A stretch of DNA of 6,174 nucleotides from an uncultured Oscillospiraceae bacterium (GTDB lineage Bacteria > Bacillota > Clostridia > Oscillospirales > Acutalibacteraceae), in the NCBI GenBank assembly GCA_900554525.1, contig USHL01000090.1, forward strand, positions 1 through 6,174, in the 5' to 3' direction. This document shows, piece by piece, positions 1-4,838 of the stretch. Below the pieces are notes generated by a model, which saw nothing but the letters and a program-made list of their open reading frames with translations, was not told where the DNA came from and did no database searches. A program made the translations under genes and the position numbers. Position 1 is the first letter of the stretch, and every line of letters starts with the position of its first letter.

Positions 1-260
1 ATAAGGCTGGCAAGATCAAGCCGTCCGAACAGCTGCTCCTCATCGGTCTGCTTGCTCATAAGGGTCGAAAACTGCTTAGCTCCGGTAATACGGCGGCAGA
101 ACTGATCAATAGCGTAGGATTTTGCCTGACCGACATCGCCGAGCACAAAAAGATTTCTCCCTGTAAGCAGGCAAAGCGCTATGCACCTTACAAGTTCCTC
201 CCTCTCGCATACGGCGGCATTTACCTCCGCCATTACCTTTAATATTTTTTCATTTCCCAT
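1..260 (-). CDS. MoxR/RavA-type AAA+ ATPase, N-terminal part (runs off left edge)
   Basis: Only the first 86 codons are present; the gene continues beyond base 1. The start is the ATG at 260-258 (MGNEKILKVM), 8 nt after an AAGGAG ribosome site. Residues 41-48 read GDVGQAKS, a Walker A (P-loop) of GxxGxxKS form. The stretch before it (VCEREELVRCIALCLLTGRN, residues 17-36) and the segment FSTLMSKQTDEEQLFGRLDL (64-83) match the layout of MoxR/RavA proteins, where a P-loop is followed by a 'T.feELFGPld' element. In that family the hexameric ATPase remodels or activates partner proteins, often with a VWA-domain protein encoded next door. The Walker B, sensor and any C-terminal domain lie outside the window, so the subfamily and partner cannot be settled. 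It is the third gene of the operon, downstream of the clamp gene. Confidence 0.8.
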   Translation of the reverse strand, partial: MGNEKILKVMAEVNAAVCEREELVRCIALCLLTGRNLFVLGDVGQAKSYAIDQFCRRITGAKQFSTLMSKQTDEEQLFGRLDLASL

Positions 261-268
261 TTTTTAAT

Positions 269-274
269 CTCCTT
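269..274 (-). promoter_or_regulatory. Ribosome binding site of the AAA+ ATPase gene, overlapping the clamp stop codon
   Basis: The minus strand reads TAAGGAG over 275-269. The TAA (275-273) is the stop of the clamp gene and supplies part of the Shine-Dalgarno of the next gene, whose ATG begins 8 nt later at 260. Ribosomes terminating on the clamp gene would cover this site, so translational coupling is likely. Confidence 0.75.
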
Positions 275-1397
275 ACGCAGCTTTTTTCTTTACCGCTTTT
301 TTGGGTTCCTTTATTACCGCCTTTTTTCTCGGCGTTACCATATATTTGCCGTCTGCGCTTTCAAGCAGCATAAAGCCGTTCCGGTCTATACTTATTTTCA
401 CACTGTCAGAGCACAGCTTCAGAAAATCCGTTATGTGCCGTGGATTGTAGTTGAAACCCTTGTCGGGCGTTTCCGCCGTGCAGAGCGCCGGAACTGCCGC
501 CTCTGAATGGCGTTTGTACGCCGCCGCCTTTATTATTACAGCCGCCGGGGCAAGCCTTATGTTTACGCATAAATCATCTTCCGGCATCAGACAGCCTGAC
601 GTTGTATTTACCGCCTGCATAAGCTCCTTCGCTCCGGTTTCGGTAAAATACTCCGTGTGAAATCTGTCTAACAGCTTCTGCATTTCAGGAGCGCCCGAGT
701 TCATCATAAGGGTGGCGAAAACCGTGTTTTCAGCTATAAATACCGCAAGGGGCGGAGATGTGCCGACATATACCGTGCCGGAGCCTGCCAGCGCCTCTAT
801 TATATTAACGGCGCTTATATGGAGCAGCAGCTCAAGGCTGCCGTCCGCCGCGGTACTGCTTACCGCCATCGCCATACGCTTTGTATCGGTAGCCTCGCAC
901 CGGCTTTTCTCCGCGTCAAGCTTTATCCTTACGCACTGTACGCTCTGCATCTCTCCGCGGGTTTCAGCCGCGAAGGCGCTTTTCCTTAAAAGCTCACTAA
1001 GCCCCCTGACCGTTATATATGACTGCGGGAAGGAGATATTGCATTTAGGGAACGATTCTGCGGCAATTGTCGGAAGCTCGTATCTGCTGTTTCCGAAGGT
1101 CAGTGTAAGCAGACCGTTTTCGTCCGTTTCCGCCGTAACGGTTTCGGATTTAGCGAGTCGCAGTATATCCGCAGTTACCGCTGGAGCCACAACCGATCCG
1201 CTTTCACTGACCGACACGCCTTTTATCCGCCTTATAACCGTTGTGCGTATATCCGTACCGGTCACTTCCACAGTGCCCTTTCCGGAGTCAGCGGTTATAA
1301 GCAGACCGTTAGCCGCCTGCAATGAACTTCTTCCTACCGCACGCAAAGCGGTTTTAAGCGCGGCGTGCATTTCTTTTGTACTGACTGTGAATTTCAT
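273..1397 (-). CDS. DNA polymerase III beta sliding-clamp homologue (DnaN-like), element-encoded type
   Basis: This 374-aa protein has the length and layout of bacterial beta clamps (about 366-380 aa, three repeated domains). Clamp landmarks are an MKF start, VTGTDIRTTVIRRI (residues 45-58, the 'TDLE' region of domain 1), FPKCNISFP near 116-124 at the domain 1/2 boundary, EATDTKRMAMA (168-178, equivalent to 'ATDg.RLA'), and FNYNPRHITDFLKL (315-328, 'FN..YL.d.L'). In the family the dimeric ring encircles DNA and tethers polymerases and other partners. The sequence is divergent, and the usual C-terminal MPMRL/LPVR ending is replaced by YMVTPRK followed by a lysine/alanine tail (358-374) with no equivalent in housekeeping clamps. 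The start is the ATG at 1397, 7 nt after AGGAGG. It lies 11 nt downstream of the helicase gene, whose product carries a clamp-binding motif. It is more likely an accessory clamp of a mobile element than the chromosomal dnaN, because dnaA, recF and gyrB are absent nearby. Confidence 0.85.
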   Translation of the reverse strand: MKFTVSTKEMHAALKTALRAVGRSSLQAANGLLITADSGKGTVEVTGTDIRTTVIRRIKGVSVSESGSVVAPAVTADILRLAKSETVTAETDENGLLTLTFGNSRYELPTIAAESFPKCNISFPQSYITVRGLSELLRKSAFAAETRGEMQSVQCVRIKLDAEKSRCEATDTKRMAMAVSSTAADGSLELLLHISAVNIIEALAGSGTVYVGTSPPLAVFIAENTVFATLMMNSGAPEMQKLLDRFHTEYFTETGAKELMQAVNTTSGCLMPEDDLCVNIRLAPAAVIIKAAAYKRHSEAAVPALCTAETPDKGFNYNPRHITDFLKLCSDSVKISIDRNGFMLLESADGKYMVTPRKKAVIKEPKKAVKKKAA

Positions 1398-1404
1398 TTC
1401 TTTT

Positions 1405-1410
1405 CCTCCT
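1405..1410 (-). promoter_or_regulatory. Ribosome binding site of the clamp gene, overlapping the helicase stop codon
   Basis: The minus strand reads TAGGAGG over 1411-1405. The TAG (1411-1409) ends the helicase gene and forms part of the perfect AGGAGG that serves the clamp ATG at 1397, with 7 nt between. This arrangement favours coupled translation of helicase and clamp. Confidence 0.8.
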
Positions 1411-4288
1411 ATGACGCCAGCAGCGAGAACAGATCGAGCTGTTCCACGTTCCGGCTTTTTCCTGCCGTACCGGCGGTGTTTACTACCTTAAGCGGTGCCG
1501 GAGCGTCTGCCTCGGCAGGTATTTCCCTTTGCTGCGTTTTGACGACCGCCATATTCCTGAACGCCGCCGTCAGGTCCTCAACATTTTCCTTTATTCCGTT
1601 CATAAGCTCTCTTGCAAGCTGTGCAGTCATATCCTCACATTCGGACATTGCCGCCAGTCCCTCGTCGGAAAGCTGACCCTCAATCATGGTCGCGGCGGCG
1701 AGCTTTGATGCCATCAGCTTCAGCGCCCGCTGCTGCATTGTGCCGGAATAATAGAACAGATATACCTCAACCTTAGGAGCCGTCTGGTTTATTCTCCAGC
1801 TGCGGCAGGACGCCTGACGCAGCACATACAGGTTAAAGGCGAGGTTGTAGAAAATAAGGGTGGTGAACTCGTTAAGGTCGAGTCCGGTCTGCACAAGATA
1901 AGGATTTGTTATGAGTACCTGTACCCCCTCTGACAGCTTCTGCCTTACCCATTCCTCACGCTTTACCGCCGGAACACTTACCGAAAGCACGCAGGATTTT
2001 ATACCCATTGAGTCTAGCCTTTTTTTCAGCTTATCCTGTGTATCCAGCCTGACCCACGCGGTATAAATTATGACGCGCTCTCCCGACTTTATTTTCTTTT
2101 CCGTAAGAGCAAGAACCTTTTCAAGCTTTTCGTCTGGCTCACCGCTCAAATCCTTCGGTATGATAGCGCCGTCGCCTATGTCTATCTGCTCATGGCCGTA
2201 GGGCTGGTCGGGATATGCTGTAAGCAGATTGAGATATACAGAAAGCAGGCGGTTTGCCAGTCTTCTGTCCTTGCGCATAACGGTTTTGAACTGCGTTTCC
2301 AGCCGGCGGTATTCTTTCTTTATGCTGTCTGACATATCGCAGGCGATCGGTATTTCCTCATATTCCGGCAGCTCCTTTGCCATATCGTAGAGGGAAAGAA
2401 AAACCGTGTTTTCCATAAGGAATTTCGTATAAACAAGGGGCGATATGCCGGGCAGGAATTTTTCGCGCAGCTTTTTTATTCTGTTCTTTGAAGCGGCGTT
2501 GTATTTTTCGTTTCCGGTTTCATAAACCGTCTCTACAACTCCGTACCTGTGGCAGAATTTTCTCGCGTCTGAGTATCTGAACCCGTCCGCGAGCATAAGC
2601 CGCGGTTTTAATCTGAACAGCAGATAAAACATTCCTTTGGCGTAGCCGTTTATAAGGGTGGCGGTCATTGCCACTACCCTGTCCGCGATGCCGGCAAGCT
2701 CCGCCATTGCCTCTCCCTGCGCGCTCTCGCCCGAATACTCGTGCAGCTCATCGCAGATATAGGCGTCAATATGCCGGAATTTATGCTTTATATACCTTGA
2801 CAGCGGATAACGCCTGTAAGCTCCTGCGGCAGGATAAACGCCGTCCGGATTTTCATAAAGCCTTATTATCTGTTTTTTTACAGACTCTGATTTGCTCTTA
2901 TACAAATGCTCTGCGGCGAATCTGCGGTGGACAAAGCCGTACTGACCTATTCTCACCCACTCGTTTTTCTCCGGAGCGATACTGTCGGGATTAAGCGCCG
3001 ACCAGAGCACCGTACCGCACTCGCGGCATTTGTGGTTTTTGGCGTTCTCCTCTCGGTAAAAGAGACTGTCCGCAGGCTCCGTTACCGAGATTCCGTCAGA
3101 TGTTACCGTCATTTTCTGAACAGCGCCGCAGTCCGGACAGACAAATGCGTTTTTATGTCTGTCGAATATTACTGCCGGTTTTTTCAGATAACCGTTTCTT
3201 GCCGTCTCCTTTGAGACTACAAGAAACACCGTTTTCCCGCTTTGCTTATATATCCGGTACATACGGTCTATATCCTTTATATCCGAGACCGTCCGCGCTA
3301 TACAGCCGGGTACAGTCTCATAAAGCTCGCGCACCCATTTTTTCGCGATATGCGACGGGCAGGACACTACATTCACCTTAGCTCCGCCGCCCTTGCTCTG
3401 CTGGTAGGCATAAAGCGCCGCCGTGCCGATCTTGGTCTTTCCCGTTCCGCAGCTTGCCGAAAGTATTACAAGCCTTTCCTTTTCAAGCCTTCGCTTCATC
3501 GCTTCCGCTCCCGCGAGCTGGGCGTCGTAAAGCGGGTAGCCGGCAGTCGAACGGATATGACTGTTCAGTTCCTTGAGCTCCCGGCTTATTTCCTCTGAAG
3601 TCGGATCGAACACCGGCTCAAAAGTATCCTGTATACGCTTTGCTACGGCGGTTCCGAAAGTCTCAAGATAATTTGTAAAGCTGCTGATATTCTTGAACTC
3701 GGTATCTCCTGCTTTCCCGCCCGGTATATCGATTTCACCGGATTTCAGTCCGTCAGTAAGTACGGCGGCTATTTCCTCCTCATTCTTAAGAGCTATTTTA
3801 TACGCAGAAAATGAAGCGCTTACGCTGTACACATTAAGCCTTGTAAGCAGCTTTCTTTCGGTCAGCTCACGGATAAAGTATCCGCTCCAGCAAGGAAGCA
3901 GCGGAACAGACAGCTTGCGGTCAAGCTCCGAAAACAGATCTTCGTCTGTTTCGCAGAAAATATATATATCTTTCGGCGCTTTGTCCCCTCCGTCGCTTAC
4001 CTCATCGTCCTTTACCTTCATAACGCATTCGGCGCAGGTACCGAAGGTTTTGATTCTCCTGTCATAGTTTCTTATTCCCTTGCTGTAAAGAACGGTATCG
4101 GTATTTTCGGACGGCAGCCTTATGCGTACGCCGCAGTCGCTGAACACCGCGTCAGACATTGCCTGCACCGTTTCGGGATAACCCCCGAACCGGATAACGA
4201 TGATATTTCTGCAGCTGTCGAACACCACCGTATCCGCGTAGTTTGTGACGCCTATATTCCGGTTCCCGTCAGATACTGTCACCGGCAT
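1409..4288 (-). CDS. SNF2-like superfamily 2 helicase/translocase with zinc-ribbon insert and C-terminal clamp-binding motif
   Basis: A 959-aa ATP-dependent DNA motor. Motifs in order: Walker A ASCGTGKT (residues 278-285); VVSCPSHIAKKW (motif Ia region, 307-318); a zinc ribbon with CPDC (384-387) and CREC (421-424); DELH (513-516, motif II); MTAT (541-544, motif III); VIIYTAW (739-745, motif IV); NPYLVQTGLDL (795-805, motif V); and RQASCRSWRINQ (824-835, motif VI, the SNF2-type 'QA..R..RiGQ'). The first 250 residues match nothing I recognise; they include a CAEC pair (85-88). The extreme C-terminus reads EQLDLFSLLAS; QLDLF (950-954) fits the bacterial beta-clamp-binding pentapeptide, and the adjacent gene encodes a clamp. 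ATG 4288 is the only ordinary in-frame start after an upstream TGA, but its own Shine-Dalgarno is weak (AGG at 7 nt). Proteins of this type occur in phages, plasmids and integrative elements. A role in replication or repair of the host element is inferred; a defence role cannot be excluded. Confidence 0.85.
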   Translation of the reverse strand: MPVTVSDGNRNIGVTNYADTVVFDSCRNIIVIRFGGYPETVQAMSDAVFSDCGVRIRLPSENTDTVLYSKGIRNYDRRIKTFGTCAECVMKVKDDEVSDGGDKAPKDIYIFCETDEDLFSELDRKLSVPLLPCWSGYFIRELTERKLLTRLNVYSVSASFSAYKIALKNEEEIAAVLTDGLKSGEIDIPGGKAGDTEFKNISSFTNYLETFGTAVAKRIQDTFEPVFDPTSEEISRELKELNSHIRSTAGYPLYDAQLAGAEAMKRRLEKERLVILSASCGTGKTKIGTAALYAYQQSKGGGAKVNVVSCPSHIAKKWVRELYETVPGCIARTVSDIKDIDRMYRIYKQSGKTVFLVVSKETARNGYLKKPAVIFDRHKNAFVCPDCGAVQKMTVTSDGISVTEPADSLFYREENAKNHKCRECGTVLWSALNPDSIAPEKNEWVRIGQYGFVHRRFAAEHLYKSKSESVKKQIIRLYENPDGVYPAAGAYRRYPLSRYIKHKFRHIDAYICDELHEYSGESAQGEAMAELAGIADRVVAMTATLINGYAKGMFYLLFRLKPRLMLADGFRYSDARKFCHRYGVVETVYETGNEKYNAASKNRIKKLREKFLPGISPLVYTKFLMENTVFLSLYDMAKELPEYEEIPIACDMSDSIKKEYRRLETQFKTVMRKDRRLANRLLSVYLNLLTAYPDQPYGHEQIDIGDGAIIPKDLSGEPDEKLEKVLALTEKKIKSGERVIIYTAWVRLDTQDKLKKRLDSMGIKSCVLSVSVPAVKREEWVRQKLSEGVQVLITNPYLVQTGLDLNEFTTLIFYNLAFNLYVLRQASCRSWRINQTAPKVEVYLFYYSGTMQQRALKLMASKLAAATMIEGQLSDEGLAAMSECEDMTAQLARELMNGIKENVEDLTAAFRNMAVVKTQQREIPAEADAPAPLKVVNTAGTAGKSRNVEQLDLFSLLAS

Positions 4289-4319
4289 AAGCGTGCCTGT
4301 TTCTTTCCTGATAACACAT
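4269..4319 (-). CDS. Possible 16-aa leader peptide overlapping the helicase start
   Basis: An ATG at 4319 follows AAAGGA (4328-4323) by 3 nt and opens a 16-codon frame (MCYQERNRHAYAGDSI) ending in TGA at 4271-4269, past the helicase ATG at 4288. A GTG two bases further on (4317) gives another short frame, MLSGKKQARLCR, ending at 4279 with a better 5-nt spacing. Either would carry ribosomes across the helicase start, which has only a weak ribosome site of its own. There is no homology support, and this may be chance. Confidence 0.2.
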   Translation of the reverse strand: MCYQERNRHAYAGDSI

Positions 4320-4341
4320 CAGTCCTTTCTCTTCTTCCCGC

Positions 4342-4384
4342 GGCATAATTTTAAAAGCCCCAAATCTGTCTTTTTAAATATGCC
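4342..4384 (-). other. Leader hairpin 3, just upstream of the helicase gene
   Basis: On the minus strand GGCATATTTAAAAAG (4384-4370) pairs with CTTTTAAAATTATGCC (4357-4342) around a 12-nt loop. About 14 base pairs form with two single-base bulges. It lies between terminator 2 and the operon start and has no U-tract, so it is not a terminator. A GGAGG at 4387-4383 overlaps its 5' foot but serves no visible start codon. It could shape mRNA stability or the attenuation decision. Confidence 0.45.
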
Positions 4385-4404
4385 TCCGGATTTTTTTAAT
4401 TTAT

Positions 4405-4453
4405 AAAAACAAAAAACCGGTCTTTCCTCGTGAATACAGAGTTAAGACCGGTT
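4405..4453 (-). terminator. Intrinsic terminator 2 in the helicase-operon leader
   Basis: Reading the minus strand, AACCGGTCTT (4453-4444) and AAGACCGGTT (4424-4415) form a perfect 10-bp stem around a 19-nt loop. The stem runs into TTTTTT (4416-4411), then G and TTTTT (4409-4405). The U-tract is on the minus-strand side only, so it acts on leftward transcription, in the path between the minus-strand promoter and the helicase gene. It is the second of two tandem terminators there. Confidence 0.8.
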
Positions 4454-4485
4454 CCTTGCAGTTACCGTATTTAATTTACTGTCGC

Positions 4486-4501
4486 TTTAAGTCGCCTTAA
4501 A
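4486..4501 (-). other. Small GNRA-tetraloop hairpin between the two terminators
   Basis: The minus strand TTTAAG-GCGA-CTTAAA is a perfect 6-bp stem closed by a GCGA tetraloop, which belongs to the GNRA class and is often used for tertiary docking. It begins just after the U-tract of terminator 1. The stem is AT-rich and weak alone, so it matters only if the readthrough RNA folds as a whole. Confidence 0.35.
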
Positions 4502-4505
4502 ACGC

Positions 4506-4546
4506 AAAAAAGGCCGGATTCCTCCCGTAAAGGGAAAAATCCGACC
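4506..4546 (-). terminator. Intrinsic terminator 1 in the helicase-operon leader
   Basis: On the minus strand GGTCGGATT (4546-4538) pairs with AATCCGGCC (4520-4512), 9 bp with one G-U. An inner CCC/GGG helix forms around TTTAC, and six Ts follow at 4511-4506. It lies about 65-105 nt downstream of the predicted transcription start, so most initiating transcripts should end here unless antitermination occurs. It defines the probable 3' end of a roughly 105-nt RNA. Confidence 0.8.
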
Positions 4547-4611
4547 GTTGTAATCAGACCAATATCACGCCCGTAAACCCGTGGGCTGATATCATACTCA
4601 AACCATATTAC
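4506..4611 (-). ncRNA. Candidate ~105-nt structured RNA: attenuated leader or small RNA gene
   Basis: This interval runs from the expected start site of a perfect minus-strand promoter (about 4611) to the U-tract of terminator 1. It contains a 10-bp hairpin with one bulged G: ATATCAGCCC (4592-4583) pairs with GGGCGTGATAT (4572-4562) around a loop of ACGGGTTTAC. A linker and the terminator hairpin follow. I compared it by eye with the consensus cores I remember for T-box, SAM, THF, fluoride and ykkC-type riboswitches and recognise none of them. It may be a cis-acting leader controlling entry into the helicase operon, or a trans-acting small RNA whose gene happens to precede it. The strong promoter and the second terminator fit either view. 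Confidence 0.5.
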
Positions 4612-4661
4612 AGAAACATTATATCTTCTTTTAAAATCTTTGTCAACCGGAAATATGGTTT
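4600..4661. repeat. 10-bp perfect inverted repeat bracketing the minus-strand promoter
   Basis: AAACCATATT (4600-4609) is the exact reverse complement of AATATGGTTT (4652-4661). The arms sit just outside the -35 (4641-4646) and at or just past the predicted start site, and the repeat centre (about 4630) nearly coincides with the promoter centre (4632). This suits a pair of operator sites for a repressor that loops or bridges. An invertible promoter segment is the bolder alternative. No protein candidate for either role can be assigned. Confidence 0.5.
4618..4646 (-). promoter_or_regulatory. Perfect consensus sigma-70/sigma-A promoter, leftward
   Basis: The minus strand reads TTGACA (4646-4641), a 17-bp AT-rich spacer, then TATAAT (4623-4618). 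Both hexamers and the spacing are exact consensus. The predicted start site is near 4611, giving a leader of about 320 nt before the helicase ATG. No other minus-strand promoter is obvious in the gap, so this is the best candidate for driving the helicase-clamp-ATPase operon, subject to the two terminators downstream. Confidence 0.85.
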
Positions 4662-4701
4662 TTATATGTTGATCAGCTTGACAATAAATACTCGATAAAA
4701 A

Positions 4702-4730
4702 TTGAAGAAGTAAACTGTATATGATATGAT
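4702..4730 (+). promoter_or_regulatory. Rightward extended -10 promoter for the sigma/anti-sigma pair
   Basis: TTGAAG (4702-4707), a 17-bp spacer and TATGAT (4725-4730), with TGN immediately before the -10 (4722-4724), make a good vegetative promoter. The start site would be near 4737, giving a leader of about 100 nt before the sigma ATG. It is divergent from the leftward promoter, with 55 bp between the two -35 boxes. A TTGACA at 4678-4683 has no -10 at the right distance. Confidence 0.5.
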
Positions 4731-4769
4731 TGAGACAACAATGTTATAAAAAATCCGACTTGCGGTGAG

Positions 4770-4793
4770 GGAATTTTCAAAATACACCGACTA
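4770..4793 (+). promoter_or_regulatory. Possible ECF-type autoregulatory promoter
   Basis: GGAATTTT (4770-4777) followed by CGACTA (4788-4793) resembles the GGAA/AAC-type -35 and CGTC-type -10 elements used by ECF sigma factors, about 45 nt upstream of the sigma ATG. The gap of about 10-14 bp, depending on alignment, is shorter than the usual 15-17, so support is limited. ECF genes commonly transcribe themselves, which is the main reason to note it. Confidence 0.25.
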
Positions 4794-4824
4794 ATAAGTG
4801 AAAGGACAGTTAATAGACTTTTGG

Positions 4825-4832
4825 AAAGGAGG
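4825..4832 (+). promoter_or_regulatory. Ribosome binding site that sets the sigma-factor start
   Basis: AAAGGAGG is followed directly by an ATG (4833) and, 6 nt later, by a second in-frame ATG (4839). Only the second has workable spacing, so 4839 is chosen. A longer frame from the TTG at 4821 would translate the Shine-Dalgarno itself and is rejected. Confidence 0.85.
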
Positions 4833-4838
4833 ATGCCA

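Larger units (their letters stand above)
4535..4759. repeat. 11-bp direct repeat AAAAATCCGAC (4535-4545 and 4749-4759)
   Basis: The plus-strand sequence AAAAATCCGAC occurs inside terminator 1 and again in the 5' leader of the sigma-factor gene. Because the two flanking units are transcribed in opposite directions, the minus-strand leader RNA carries GTCGGATTTTT and could pair with the sigma mRNA leader over 11 nt. Confidence 0.5.

Noticed and set aside
712..1491. Long plus-strand frame (about 259 codons) opposite the clamp gene
   Set aside because: Ser/Ala/Val-rich translation with no recognisable domain, antisense to a well-supported clamp gene and without a good ribosome site. It is a shadow frame.
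2668..4067. Several plus-strand frames of 90-125 codons opposite the helicase gene
   Set aside because: They overlap one another and the helicase coding strand, have low-complexity Arg/Ser/Pro-rich translations and lack plausible ribosome sites.
4480..4502. GCGAC/AGTCGC short repeats as a CRISPR or iteron array
   Set aside because: Only two partial copies of a short motif with no regular spacing; better explained by the small GNRA-loop hairpin.
4415..4546. The two hairpins as bidirectional terminators or as one riboswitch of a known class
   Set aside because: The U-tracts occur only on the minus-strand side, and none of the riboswitch or T-box cores I remember is visible in the leader.
4678..4683. 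Plus-strand TTGACA as a -35 box for the sigma gene
   Set aside because: At 16-18 bp spacing the sequence (around ATTGAA) is not a credible -10. The TTGAAG/TATGAT pair downstream fits better.
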